This document shows, piece after piece, positions 1 through 11,897 of a DNA stretch of 64,000 nt. The stretch lies in the NCBI GenBank assembly GCA_038501195.1, contig JBBPUQ010000008.1:124001-188000 (forward strand), given 5' to 3'. The position numbers and the translations under genes were made by a program. Numbering within the stretch: the first letter of the stretch is position 1; the number at the start of each line of letters is the position of its first letter. Origin of the DNA: Nemania diffusa. Its lineage: Eukaryota > Ascomycota > Sordariomycetes > Xylariales > Xylariaceae. Under the pieces are notes generated by a model. That model made no database searches and was not told where the DNA came from. It saw only the letters and a list, made by a program, of their open reading frames with translations.

Positions 1-1240
1 TGAACTCCGAGGATCTCACGATCCCTTTGACTTGCTGGTTAAGCTTTTTGAACTCGTCAGCAGCAGGGAAATCAGCATTGTCAATAACTTGTGCACCCGC
101 AGAGGCTAATGTCCGCAACGCTGCTTCAAATGAAACCATGATGGGAGATGTCGGGTTGGCAGGAAAACTGTTGCGAGGAACGCCGACAGTAACGCCACTC
201 AAATCAGTTCCACTGCAGAATTTTACGAAGTCCGGGATTTCTTTGAATGGAATGTTCCATGTCCTTTCATCACGTTCGCTTCTTCCCGCCATGTTGTTGA
301 GCATGTAGGCGGCATCTTTTACCGTTCGCGTGAGTGTACCGATGACATCTTGTCGGCTTGATATTGGGATTGTGCCATCATTGGGGACGAGACCGCGACT
401 CGGCTTCAGTCCAACGACGCTGTTAAACTCTGCAGGCTCTAAAATGCTATTGAATGTCTCCAATAGTATTAGATATAATTGCCAACGGTGTTAGAGAAGG
501 GAGATGGAATATGGAGTCACCTCAGTGCCAATGGCTGCAGCCGACAACCCAAGAGCGACAGCCACGGCCGAGCCAGAACTGCTTCCTTCAGGAGTAGAGT
601 TTGGATAGTATGCTCCGAGTGTCTGGCCGCCCCTGGGACTCCAGCCCGCGCTAACGTTCAGGCCTCTGAAATTGCCCCATTCCGAAAGGTTGGTTTTTCC
701 AAGAATGACTGCGCCAGCGGCTCGTAAAGTGGAAACCACCGAGGATTCAACAATCGGCTTGGCGCCGAGAAGTGCATACGAACCAGCTGAAACATCCAAA
801 TTGTCTTTTGTTGCGATGTTGTCTTTAACTAGAATAGGGATTCCATGTAGAGGCCTTCAAAGCATTATAAGTATTAAGAGCGTTAGCCTAGGATAGAGGG
901 GCAACCGCACCCTCTGCTCCCCTTCTCCCTGCGTTCCTGGTCTAATGCCAATGCGAGACTTAGAGCATCAGGATTGAGCTGTAAGACGGCCTTAAACTCC
1001 GATGCCTCCTCGATCCGGGAAGTATAGGCTCTGACGAGATCGACCGAGGTAATGTCGCCTGCGTTGAGATGCCTGGAAAGCTGTTCGACGGTGACGTTCG
1101 CCAAGGACGGGATACTGCGACGCCCTAAGTGTATGTGTAAGCAACTAGACCCAAGCAAGATGTTTTCCGTACTTACCTGACTGCTTGACGTCAATTTCTC
1201 GCGGAGAGCGCCTCCAAAGATGCGAAGATGGGGATTGCAT
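1..1240 (-). CDS. Amidase signature-family hydrolase, 5' part (runs off the left edge)
   Basis: Amidase that would hydrolyse an amide bond through a Ser-cisSer-Lys triad; substrate unknown. Exons on the minus strand: 1240-1177, 1124-911, 854-521, 457-<1; introns have GT-AG ends. The catalytic Lys is in HGIPILVKDN (about K103). The Ser-rich motif EGSSSGSAVAVALG (about residues 182-195) supplies the cis-Ser. The nucleophile Ser is in GTETFNSILEPAEFN (about S208), spanning the third splice junction. About 350 residues are visible, and the C-terminal part lies outside the window. The start at 1240 was chosen because its short first exon joins the body in frame. No signal peptide is evident, so a cytosolic enzyme is likely. 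The family is clear from three motifs; the substrate cannot be told. Confidence 0.88.
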
Positions 1241-3307
1241 AGCTAATAATATGACTAGGCATATGATACCACCAAGTAGTTGATGTAACAAAGTAGTACT
1301 TGGGAATTCCATATATTAGGTTTAGGGCATGAGCAAGGAAACCTCAACCTATATCGCGAATCTAGCAACGCAGGGGACGGATAGTGGGCCAAAACAAAGT
1401 GGGGAATCTGTCTAACCTCTGATTTTCGGATGCCCGACTTGTAAGTACCTAAAGTTATGTATACTGTACTCTGTACAGCGACACACCGCTTTCATAAGCC
1501 CGCGTCAATCGATCATGTTCAGTCCCCACGCAACTTCCATGATCTACACTTGGACCTTCTCCATCTGGAACTTGTGCTTTTCATATCAGTACTCTAGGGG
1601 TGTGAATTGCATCCCTGGGATATTAGATGGGTAGGGTTAAATTCAGTCACATCTCACATACGACCATTTGGCACTGGCTCGGCGGATGGTATTCATCCAG
1701 TGTCAAGTTGAATCAATGGTACGCATACCTCGTGATAGTGTGCAGACAGGACTTACGTGGTTGACTCTTCGCGCAACTTCTGGCTATGGGACACTCGATC
1801 TTGCAAATCCTGCTGCACCTCTAATAAAACCGATATTATTCCTGAATTGCGAGATCAGCATGTATATATCGACCCGCTCCAAACTGCGTTTGTCACCATT
1901 GACATACAGAACTACTCTTTAAGGAGTGCGTTAGGGGTCAACGTGGCCCTAACAGTGCTCAAGGCCGAAGAAACACTGATCTCGAGAAATGAAAACCAAC
2001 ACATGCAACAGAGTCGCTGGCAGAGCTTTGGTGAGAGACACGTGGAACACAGAACTACACGAGCCTCTATTACATACTTACAAGACAGGCTTGACAGGCC
2101 CGAGCCCTAGTGCTATCGTCCATAAGGGCGTGTTTACAATATGTATTAGAGTTAACTACCTGTCATATATAATATCAGGCGTGATAACCGGTCCTTGAGG
2201 TGTGGAAGCTCGTGGTTGATACACCTAAGCCTAGCTTGTAGATTAACACCCTATGGGAAAGAGTCTTCTTTGTATGGACTTAAGAGGTTTGCAATACAAA
2301 CAGGAAAGAAAAGTGGCTATGATACTACGTAGTTTTGCCAAAGAGGTTAAAGAATTAACATTAATCTAAAACATTGATTTTAAATTAAGGTAAGCATGTA
2401 CCTTTCGCCCTCGCCGTCAACTGTCTTATACCAACGATTTTAGAATACGACCTGAAAAATGCGAAAGTCTTTAGAGCCCAGGTCCCACGAAAGCGAAAAA
2501 GGGGACATGGCCGGCACAGAATATAAATATAAACCAGGCAGCTCGATCAGTCATTGTACGCTAGCTTACATATATCGCAGCGCTTCCAGCTCATACGCAT
2601 AGGCTTCTCTTCTACTACCTTCACCATACGTGTAACAAGAGGCCGCTCGGCCTTGCCTGTCACAGTATTTACTGATTTTAAATCAGCTTTACTAAATTTC
2701 AACTTTGACAATAGCACAATTAATAATACCACGACAAATAAAGATCTCTCCAATAGGTCTCGGATTCCCTCCATTTTCACTTTAACAAAAGAGGTTCAAA
2801 AGTAACTTGTGTTTAAAGCAACTAACTAATCTAGGCATGTTACAGGTTATATGCAACTCATTTATTTATTCGATAAAGCATTAGCAATATAGCTACAACC
2901 ATGCACCTAAAGAACAAATGCCTTTCCTATTTCAAAAAGGTAATACCTAATAATAATAAAGAAAGCCTTAAGTTTGCGCTTAATTAATTTAAATTCGCTT
3001 GTCTTAGCTCAATTTAATCGTCATTATGCTACGATTATAAATCATCTTTTATTTATCCTTTTAAAAGCTAGGTGACTTAAAGTGGAGTAATAGGTCTTTT
3101 TGCATATGCTAGATATACCAATAAAATGCTTCCCCAAGCCTAATATTAATGTCTGATTAGATGCATCTGCCCCGCATTCCCTATAACCGGCCTATGTTAT
3201 TCGCCCAGAGATAATCCTACAGGCGGTGAGTACTCATTATTCTACATCCCAAAGGACCTTAGTATTGTAGTCGAGTTTAAATCATACGCGAGTAGACAAA
3301 TTTCGCA
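1241..3307. other. Gene-poor interval, no supported gene
   Basis: About 2 kb without a convincing gene. Open frames at 1757-2110 (+) and 2554-2805 (+) lack recognisable motifs and introns. The part from about 2,300 to 3,150 is clearly more AT-rich than its surroundings and has frequent stops in all frames, consistent with old, mutated DNA. The stretch just upstream of 3308 is the presumed promoter of the CorA-like gene. Confidence 0.5.
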
Positions 3308-4991
3308 ATGTTCAAATTACAGAGCCAGCGGATGTTCGAAAATAGCAGATGGGTTCCTAATCGGGGAAGTCTTGCCTACTTAGAGGCCGTGCAATATTCT
3401 ACAGGTAAGCAACGTCACAAAAAAGCAAAGCGTTTCTCAACCTGATCTCGCTTTTTGGAAGACGAAAGACCATCAAACGAAATCCTCCAGGGCTATCTCT
3501 ACGATCATGAATTAGAGGATTGGCTTCACCAACGCAATAAATTCGAGGCGGATTCATTGCCCACAATTCGGCTACTTTTTTGCGACCGCATAGGGTGGAA
3601 ACCTCTTGGATTTGCAATGTCGGGATCTTCATTCATTACCCTTGAAGAACAGTTCAGTCTAGGGCACCAAGTCCTCCCTTTACTCTCTAAAAACGCAGGC
3701 CAGCACTCATGCTGCCTGAAATACGTCAGAGATCGCGACACATTAGAGAGCCTTGGTAATGTCACCTTCTCAACTTGAACTAAGTTCCCCTCTTTACTAA
3801 GGCCATCTCACATTAGAATTCACTGTAAAGTGGCCACAGATGTATCAGATAGGCAACTGTGGCTTTGCTCTGAGATATGATTTCCACGCAAGAAGAACAG
3901 TATGCTTTGCACACGGTTGGGACATGGTTATTCAAACAGATGCAGTCCCAGCTAGGGAAGGATTCAAATCGTATTTCGATGAGATAGAAAAGCATATGAG
4001 GCCGGCAAAGCGCTTCTGGTCTCATCCTTTGTTCTTACCCACAGTGTTCCTGGCCGAACATATCTCAAGAGCAAATAGATTCAGGGCCAGCCTCTCATCA
4101 CAAGTTATACAACTAGAAAAAGAACTCGGCATTACGAAATCGGGACAGCTTTCATGGAAAGAAGCTAAAACATTCGAGGCTATCCAAAGATTGATATCGG
4201 ACCGCCAAATTCGAATGAACCTAACAGCCGAATTAAACTCGCGGATTACGGACACCACTAATTTCATAACCACATTGGCGTGGATGAATCGGCATTGCCA
4301 GTTTCTGGAGAAATACAAGGATGTGGTGCAAAATTTGAATCCTCATCCCGATCAGAATGAGCACAGGAAGTTGGAAGAGTACTTAAATTGTCTAATCGAC
4401 AATGCCATTTCCATGACCTCGAACGTCGATGGACTTAAATCGAGACTCGAGCTACAGCTTAGTGTTGTGAGAAAGAAGCTTCGCCCCATATATATGATAG
4501 ATCTACTAATAGCACCATTTTGACTAGTTGTACAATTTTGTCGCCCAAGTCGACAACGATTTAAACGTTCGGATGGCTTATCGGGCTGGGCTTGATGGTA
4601 CGGCAATGAAGACACTCGCCTACGTCACAGCTATCTTCCTACCACCAACTTTCGTAGCTGTAGGTGATTAAGCACTCATTTCTGGAAGAACTGCTAATAC
4701 TCTTCGTGCTTTCAGACAGTGTTCAGCATGTCCATGTTCGACTGGCAGGCATCAACAGGGTCCCAAGAATCAGTGGTGGTAGTCCCTGACTTCTGGATTT
4801 TCTGGGTGGTCAGTGTACCCTTGACGCTCGTTGTCTTGGTTGGCTGGCGCTATTGGTTGTACTTTGAGAAGAATGCGCTTCAAAGCGAGTACAACGTGCG
4901 ACAAGCGGACAAGCAGTTTGGCCGCGTGAGACGGGCGAATTATGCTGAGGACTCTAGCAAAGAAAAGGTATACACCGTGCCCAGGGTATAG
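3308..4991 (+). CDS. CorA-like (Mg2+ transporter-like) membrane protein
   Basis: Exons 3308-3404, 3462-3755, 3817-4466, 4528-4659 and 4716-4991 join in frame to 482 residues. All four introns (56-61 nt) are GT-AG, and several carry CTAAC/CTAAT-type branch sites. The C-terminus has the CorA-like layout: a helical segment with VDNDLNVRMAYRAGLDGTAM, then TM1 (about 375-397, KTLAYVTAIFLPPTFVA) running straight into FSMSMFDW, a 20-residue loop and TM2 (about 417-440). Fungal CorA-like proteins commonly carry a diverged sequence where true CorA has GMN; here the position reads FSMSM, so Mg2+ transport is not assured. The N-terminal 300 residues match the large cytosolic domain of this fungal family in general pattern (FALRYDFHARRT, then SHPLFLPTVFLAEH). 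The gene looks intact. Confidence 0.85.
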
Positions 4992-5507
4992 TAACAGCTA
5001 AGTCAAACAGAGGATCATCCATATTGGGAAAGGCTGTGAACGGCATGTGGCTAGTAGCGGCGATGTGGTCTGCCTGTACGGGAGCGAGGTTTGATCACGC
5101 TACGAGCTTCAGGTTCGGATTAAATGATTCGGAATTTTATAAAACCGCAATATATGGATGTCACAAATCCTACTACTAAATTACTGATGAAGCAACCAGG
5201 TAAAATTTGTATGGAAGATTGGTATTACGTTAACGGAGAACAATGACGCCCGATACTAGAACGCGGGCCCACACCAATAATTAATAAAACCACTATGCAG
5301 TACTCCGCTATTGCAGTGAATGAGGATTTACTAACAGCGTTTAAAGAGGGGATCACAATCTATCTAATGTATTTAATACAAAACCCCGCTCCTAGCTCTC
5401 ACGACATTAAGATATCTCTAAGCGACCGTATTCACGAGAATTATGCTGGCCCTGGATTTGGAGCTATAGGCAACTATCCCACCCGCTGCTACCATCCTTC
5501 AGCAATT
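4992..5507 (+). other. Intergenic spacer upstream of tRNA-Thr
   Basis: No supported gene. The open frame at 5295-5522 runs into the tRNA and has no recognisable feature, so it is taken as chance. The spacer is AT-rich. Confidence 0.5.
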
Positions 5508-5600
5508 GCCCCTATGGCGTAGTGGTAGCGCGTGTCACTTGTAAAACCTCCTTAATACAAGACCATGACAAGGTCTCTCGTTCGATCCGGGATGGGGGCA
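5508..5600 (+). tRNA. tRNA-Thr(TGT) with intron
   Basis: The sequence folds as a complete cloverleaf. The acceptor stem is GCCCCTA with TGGGGGC and discriminator A. The D stem is GCGT/GCGC around AGTGGTA, and the anticodon stem is TGTCA/TGACA. The loop carries anticodon TGT, and the T arm is TCTCG-TTCGATC-CGGGA. A 21-nt intron (5544-5564) lies one base 3' of the anticodon, the canonical position. Mature length is 72 nt before CCA addition. The internal B box (GTTCGATCC) is intact, so it is probably functional. Confidence 0.9.
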
Positions 5601-6064
5601 TTTATTCATAGTGTTGGTTTTTTTTCGTCAAATAAAAAAAACTTTACTATGTTTATGCTTTAACTATACATGTGTAAAAGGAAGAATTTACAACATTTTC
5701 AAAGTTAATTTTACGTTAGGCAACATCCAACTAAGCAGTGGAACGCCAAGGGCGGTCTTGACGAACCATTTTAGTCACTAAATGGCAGCCTAGAAGGATC
5801 AAAAAAAGCGGCACAGGAAGGTGGCTTGCTAGTTGCGTAACGCCTTATATATACCGTTGATTTCACCATAGGTTAACAGCGTCGTCCTTCTATGGTATCC
5901 TACCATATTTAAGGCGCCAGAGGTGAGATAATATCTGAGTATATTAGAGGATCCAATATCACATTACAAATTCGAGAGTTAGCACGTCCTATTTTTCTCC
6001 CTCACATCTTTATATTTCAACGTCGCAACTTCATCACTATATACTCCAACCAGATCTATACACC
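5601..6064. other. Intergenic spacer
   Basis: AT-rich spacer between tRNA-Thr and the secreted-protein gene. It holds no open frame worth calling. A poly-T stretch just 3' of the tRNA (about 5619-5626) would serve as a Pol III terminator. Confidence 0.5.
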
Positions 6065-6842
6065 ACGCAGATCCAAAATATTTGGCGCTTGTATGGCCTC
6101 ATCGCAGCCATACGAGCCCTCGCCCAAGACAATGACATCCCTGACCTAATATCTGATGGTCCTTTTGCTTTGCGCGTTAAAGGGAGAGGTTGCAATAGCT
6201 CGATTGACGGTGAGACATAAGCGGCATGTTTATAAAACAATGCAAGTATCAATAATGCTAACAAGACTGTGCTAGGCTACCTCTACACTGTCGCTCCCTC
6301 TTATCCTCAGCAACAGCTGTTCCTAAGCTATAACGCAGGATCTGCCCCTGTAGCGGACAATTCGTCTTACCGCTTTTACTTCAACTACACCGGGAGGATG
6401 GAGTCAGGGGATAAACAGCTGGGATTTTTCGTTTCGGACATCACAGTTGGAGAACCGAATTCCGTCGGCCTAGTGGGTAAGGCTATGTCCTTGGAGTACA
6501 GGCCGAATACCAATGTTGCGTTGCCGGTATTCGGTGCGAGCGCGAGTATTGTTGATCTTACTGGCTTCGATGAGGATCAGAAAGCATTCCTCAATTACTA
6601 CACCGACGACATGACGTATAGCGCGAATCAGCCGGGAAACTTCAGCTTGGACATTAACTATTGTAAGTTTATTAGCTTGGATGTTGATGAAGGAGATCTG
6701 CTAACCGACATTTTCAGATAATTGGGCGGTATGCTGGCAAACCTACTATGCTATTTCCGGACCTGCTTTATCATGGGTTACCACCGGCCAACCTCACAAC
6801 CCAACTTGCGAACTTGTCGACCTACTTAGGACTGGCTTGTAG
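6065..6842 (+). CDS. Small putative secreted protein of unknown function; start codon not visible
   Basis: Exons to 6209, 6276-6662 and 6718-6842 are joined by two clean GT-AG introns (66 and 55 nt, the first with branch site ATGCTAAC). They encode about 210 residues beginning with a hydrophobic stretch (GLIAAIRALAQDN), followed by an Asn/Tyr-rich beta-type protein with conserved-looking segments such as DLISDGPFALRVKG, GFDEDQKAFLNYY, NNWAVCWQ-like YNWAVCWQTYY and PHNPTCELVD. The pattern resembles a family of fungal secreted hypothetical proteins; this is from memory and not checked. No in-frame ATG precedes the hydrophobic segment. An ACG at 6065 stands where an ATG would make a normal signal peptide. 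It is either a start-loss pseudogene, a non-ATG start or a gene with an undetected 5' exon. Confidence 0.6.
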
Positions 6843-7524
6843 GTCCTAATTGATCTAAAGACGTAACATTTTGCTCTTGGGGGCCCTTTGAAGTTGTAAT
6901 ATAATTGGTCTACAACACCTCGTTCTCAGATTAAGATATAAATGCAGAGGCGCTAAACTTCGATTATTTGGATTATAGCGTATTACTATCTCAAGTAGAT
7001 CTCATATGTCAAATTTTACCCCATATATACCGCTCTAACGCATTTGATACCCTGGGGCTTTGGGACCTTATCGATCACAGGTGAGCGGGAGCAGGTAGCA
7101 AACTATATGAATTAATACAGCTTTTAGTAAGGAGAAGCGCAGCCACGTACCCAAGTACTCATGTACATATGTAACATTGCTAATCAATAGCTCTAGCTAA
7201 TTTAAAACTGAAGGAGCACTTTTGGAACGAGCAAAAGGGAGCAGAAAAAGAAAGGAAAGCTTCACACCTTCCTACAGTAGCCTGTTAAATTTTGGCAATC
7301 AACTGTTTTTACTAAATTTCAATTTAACTTACTACCTGATTTTTCTTTTACACTTCGTACTTCGTTCAGTTCTTCCACATTGGTCAAGTCCTACCTCATG
7401 ACTGAGCTCCCTCAAGTTTGCAGTAGCCCAAGTGAGCATACCGAGTGGGTAAAAGAAGAAGTACAGACCTGGTATCTAGCACGAGGGGGAGATGGTGATT
7501 GGACGCCAAGTATTGACATCTTAA
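6843..7524. other. Intergenic, no gene seen
   Basis: AT-rich spacer. The minus-strand frame at 7396-7587 overlaps the tRNA-like sequence and has no protein features. Nothing else is recognised. Confidence 0.45.
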
Positions 7525-7595
7525 AGTCTCCCCGGGAATCGAACCTAGATTAGTGGAATCAAAATCCGCTGTAATAACAGAAAACAATAATAGTC
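7525..7595 (-). pseudogene. Degenerate tRNA-Gln(TTG)-like sequence
   Basis: On the minus strand a 71-nt segment keeps the tRNA skeleton. It has an anticodon arm GCGGA-TTTTGAT-TCCAC (anticodon TTG), a T arm CTAGG-TTCGATT-CCCGG and a 3' acceptor GGAGACT. Pairing is damaged: there is one mismatch in the anticodon stem, at least one in the T stem, and the 5' acceptor strand no longer pairs. The D arm is T-rich. Most apparent changes are C to T or G to A, as expected from RIP or deamination. I call it a pseudo-tRNA and not a working gene. Confidence 0.5.
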
Positions 7596-7822
7596 ATATA
7601 GCATAAGCATACGATAAAGCTCTAAATGTAGGAGAAGAGATGCACAAAACACATTAACTGGACGGAAATAGTCGTTGTTCTATTTATAATTTGCCCTCAG
7701 GGATGCGCGTATAAGCGTAGTGCCATCCCTCAGTTTGCACTGTATAACGCTAGATTAGCAATGAACGGCAGTAGAACACAAGACGTGTCGATTGTATAAA
7801 TGTCAGAATATCCTCGAGAGCC

Positions 7823-8873
7823 CTAATGATGAGTGCCATGGGAGCCGCTTTTAGTGCACTTACTATCTTCCCGTACTTTGTAGTTCTCCTCCGCAATCCT
7901 CAACACATCCATGTCTAGATCGACAACAGACATGCCCTCCGCAGGACCTAATCGTCCTAATGCTCCGATATGTGGAACACAGACTTGGCTAAGGCCTGCG
8001 AAGCTTGTGTTATCCCCTTTCTCAGGTGGACCACCAGCGTTGACGAATACAACGGCGCATGTGTTTTCGAATGCGCGAGCCACGACTGTGCTGTTAAGAA
8101 ACAAGGCCTCTCCGTCTGGGTTCAGGGCGTAGCCCTCATCTACCACATCTCGCATAGTCCAGAACGACGGAACACAGATAATCTGCGCGCCATCCGCAAT
8201 GAGCTCCCGGAATGCCTCGGGAAAGGCCAAATCCCAGCAGATAAGCAGGCCCATGCGACCAAGAGGGGTGTCGAAAGCCTTGTGAGGTTCGTGAGTCGAT
8301 GATACGAGGTGGCGCCGCTCTGGGTGCCATAGGTTCTTTTTCTGGTATCGCGCACCAATCTCACCATTCGCCGAGATGAAGTAGGCGTTATTCTGCAGAG
8401 AATCCCCTTCAGGTACGATAATTGTCCCCGGAATGATGCAGACATTAAGTTCTTTTGCCAAGTCCTGATATTTTTGTATGCACGAAAAAGACTCCGCACA
8501 TGAGGCCTTGAAGCCCGGCTCATCAGGGACCCATGATGTGAGATGGTATTCTGGTAACACGACTAGGTGACAACCTTTAGCAGCAGCATCTCGTATAAAT
8601 GATATCGCTTTCTCGAAGTTTTGAGTTGGCGATAATGGCTGTATGAAGTGTAAGCAAGTGTGAGACGCATATAGGTTATATATAAGTAGTGCATGGAAAT
8701 ATGCAGCTTATAGTAGCACAAAGAGGGGTGTTCCACTTCACCAGGGCCCCGCGGACAGATTGAGGGGGGTATAGGGGGCGCTTCGATACACAAATCGCCA
8801 TTATCTATAGAGTGGGATGAGCACTCACCTTGGGGTGAAGCTGCACTAATGCGATCTTGTAAATGGGTGCCAT
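7823..8873 (-). CDS. Carbon-nitrogen hydrolase (nitrilase superfamily)
   Basis: Two exons, 8873-8829 and 8638-7823, give 286 residues. The ATG at 8873 opens MAPIYKIALVQLHPK, the usual first beta strand of this family, and the donor GTGAGT follows directly. The Glu-Lys-Cys triad is visible: E45 in VVLPEYH, K115 in YQKKNLW and C149 in LLICWDLAFPEA. It should hydrolyse an amide or nitrile of a small molecule in the cytosol; the substrate is not predictable. The 190-nt intron is long for this locus. The gene lies upstream of two UstYa-like genes on the same strand, with 412 bp between, so it could be an accessory gene of that cluster or just a neighbour. Confidence 0.88.
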
Positions 8874-9285
8874 TTTCTGATGTTGGCTTGGACAGACTTA
8901 ACGCAAAGCGCCGAAGTTTTGGAGTAATGGTGTGGAGCTGCAAGTAGCCGCACCGCCACAGCACAGCCACAACTCCGTCTTCAGGACCGAATATAGCAAA
9001 CTGTACCAATCGGGTCTAATCGCTTCCTGTGACTTATTCTCACACCCCCCTACTATCTGGCAAGTTTCGCATTGTTCAATATCTTTTAATGGGGTACTAC
9101 CACTATTTTTTTCTTTGGAATTGCTACGTATATTGATACTAGAAACTCAATTCTCGCACCATCTCAACTCCTAGGTATCTCCTATACCCTCGCAGTACCT
9201 CTCAACTATTCCGAATCAAATTTTATCATAGAGTTGGTACTAAATATTGAGTGCCGAGGTTCGTATTTGAAATTACAGTAGTCTC
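8874..9285. other. Spacer between nitrilase and UstYa-like gene 1
   Basis: No gene seen. It must hold the nitrilase promoter and the 3' end of the UstYa-like gene, since both are read leftward. Confidence 0.45.
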
Positions 9286-10364
9286 TCACCTAATCATTTT
9301 GATACCTGGCCCGTTATCTCTCGCCTCCCAACCCTTGAGTTCTCTCTGAAACGCCCATTGTTGGACATCCTCGAAATTCCTGCAAGTTGCAGGAGTACGA
9401 TGATAAAGTATCAACCATTCCTCAAATGGAGCTCCTTCATAAGGAATCCCTGCTTCCTTTTTCCACACCGATGCAGCAGTATTGCTTGCGCACATAATTC
9501 CTTGTAGAAGGCGGTCGACGCAGTCTGTACTCAATAGCAATTAGTCCCAATAAATGCACTAGCAGAAATATCAAGGAGGTTCCGCATACGCTGTACATGG
9601 CGGAAAATTTCTTTCTTAGGATTTCCATTCTCATCATAGGGTGAGAATTTTGGCATGTCTCGGGTATAAAGAGTACGCCTGATAGTATCCTACCAAGTTA
9701 TCAGTAAATGTGAATCTACTTATTTTTTAACGATAGTTGTCTAATAACTTACTAGGCAGTGTAGTTGATGAAACATTTCTAGATTGATTAGATGCTCCCC
9801 GTCTGGCAGCTCGAATGTTTCGTTTGACGTCAACTTCTTCATTTCTTCACGTGAAACTCGGGTTGCAACACCACCTAGATTGGGATTTAATTAGTCAACC
9901 TTTGGCATACCGTAGAGTCTGTAAAGATTACATACGGTGGTAAAGGTCATGCCACATCTTATTTCTCGCTGCTGTTGGCGGACCAGCATATCCAGTAGTA
10001 GATAATGTTGTTGTCCTGTATGAGACAGCTGGCTCGGCAGGTGCTGCAAGCAGTTAAATTCACCAAAGCAAGTAAAATATCGCTACAACATTGACGTACA
10101 ATAGACTGCTAAAGTAGGGTCCTGTCCCTTAGACCTAATTACAACAAGAGCAATCGAGGCCCCAATTGCAAGAGTATAGAGTATGCCAAGATGGAGGATA
10201 TGCCAATAACGCTTCTTGTAACTCCGATGATCACGAAGCTGATATGTATAACCTTCGACCTCTGTGGAGTTCGTTGATCGAGAAAGAAGGCTTTTCTTGT
10301 CCTCTTTCAGGTCAATATCGGACGTTACGTCCTGGCTGTCGCTTCCGGGCATTTTAGGGAACAT
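9286..10364 (-). CDS. UstYa-like (DUF3328) protein 1
   Basis: Five exons (10364-10100, 10043-9936, 9874-9753, 9689-9590, 9524-9286) give 277 residues; all four introns are GT-AG, 56-65 nt. Layout follows the family: a polar N-terminus, one TM helix (about 54-76), a YSPAEPAVSYRT segment, a GPP motif before WHDLYH, then the two signature motifs MFHQLHCL and HVQHCVDRLLQGIMC. The second motif is split by the last intron (the CAC codon spans the junction), so exon joining is well constrained. In ustiloxin, phomopsin and asperipin pathways UstYa-type proteins act in oxidative cyclisation of the ribosomal peptide; both HxxHC-type motifs are present here, implying an active protein. Function here is inferred from family and from the precursor gene nearby. 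Confidence 0.9.
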
Positions 10365-11897
10365 TTGATGGTGTGGGGACAGAAAATATAATTTTGAAGG
10401 CCAAATATAAGATCAAAGATTGAAATCAAAAAGAGAAGCAAGGCAAGCGATGAAGATAATTTAAGAGACGAACGGAATGAAATGGATGATAGAAGGATAG
10501 AATTGGATTGATCTACCGACAAAATTAAGACCATCGCCCACCTTCATGAAAAGATACAATTATCTAGAGATCACGTTGCATCGTCTAATCCTAGGTATCC
10601 TTCTTGACGCTGAGCTCCCGAATTCGTTTCTACTTCAAATATTTCAATCGCATGGCTTCAACGATCGCATCAAGCCTAATCGATAGCCAATCGGAACTTT
10701 TCACTGTCGTTTGGCTCTTTTCCACAGGCTACGTGTATCGTGCAAATATGTGGCACAGCTTAGACAACTGAAATCCGAGTCTCGTGAGTCTCTGTATCAC
10801 ACTACCAATGTATTATGTTAGATATATAATCTCGCTCCAGCCCTCCAAGAGTCTGCTTTAAAACGATGTGCATATTATGCAGTAAGCTGCAGCCGGTATC
10901 CCTTCCCGTGTTAAGTCAATAGGCTACTCCCTCACTTTTGATCATACGATGTGATAGTGTTATCCCTATAATCAAGCCTGCAGTCTTATTTTGGACTCGG
11001 CTGTGGCACTCGGTTGGCAGCCCCGGCTTACAAAATCGCGGGGCAGACTTCGACACGCTATGTAGGACTTATTGCATCATCATGACCTTGTGATCGAGAT
11101 CGTAAGAAAGGAAAGCCCAAAGATAATTGAAGATAAGCGGTTGCGGTGTAGTCGTCGGGCTTAATTTCCCTTTCTAGTAATTACGTTACACTCGCCATGA
11201 GATTGTAGTTATGTACGGTTCTACTTTGGCGCCGCTTCGTTGCCACTTCGGTGCATATGCAGAATGCATTGAGAGGGGCGACTGGTGCTATGTAGCTTCC
11301 AATAGTCTATAGGGAATTACGCATACCCCCGAGCGCCTCGCCCCATGGGACCTCAAGCGGAAAGAAGTGGGACAACAAGATCATAGACGTTGATGGGGTC
11401 TGCTGAGGTCCTGGCCAGGCCAGATGGGCTATTACTGCAACAGCCTATAAGATCCAGGAGCAAATGAAAGCCTCCAGGCCTGCAGTAGTTTCACTGCATC
11501 TATCTTTGCGAAAGCGGTCAGTTTTGCATGATCACCTGCATGCTGACTGATACATAGCTATGATGCCTACACTATGAGGTTGAACTCGATGCGCATAGCT
11601 ACCGGAACAGGATGACGGGGAATAATGCTCCATTAATGAATCCTAATGGATGTTGAGGGAAACACGTGAACATGGATCCAAGCCAAGGGACTCGGGACTC
11701 GGGAGGATCATACACTAGTGTGCCGCCAGCCTTATCTCAATCAAGCTTTGTGGGGACGCATATGCAGCTTCTCGCGACAAAAGACCCTACATATAGATCT
11801 CAATGTGGAGTAGCATTAGGGAGAAGAACTGTATACCCCTGTCATAGTTTGCTACCTAGTCAAAGTGTCTTGCATACTCCAGAACATATCATCCCAG
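10365..11897. other. Gap between the two UstYa-like genes
   Basis: About 1.5 kb. No protein-coding gene could be supported; the frame at 11666-11920 (+) has no family features and overlaps the 3' end of the next gene. The first 200 bp should hold the promoter of UstYa-like gene 1. No tyrosinase, methyltransferase or transporter was found here. Confidence 0.45.

Noticed and set aside
1757..2110. 117-codon open frame
   Set aside because: No recognisable domain, and no neighbouring exons that extend it.
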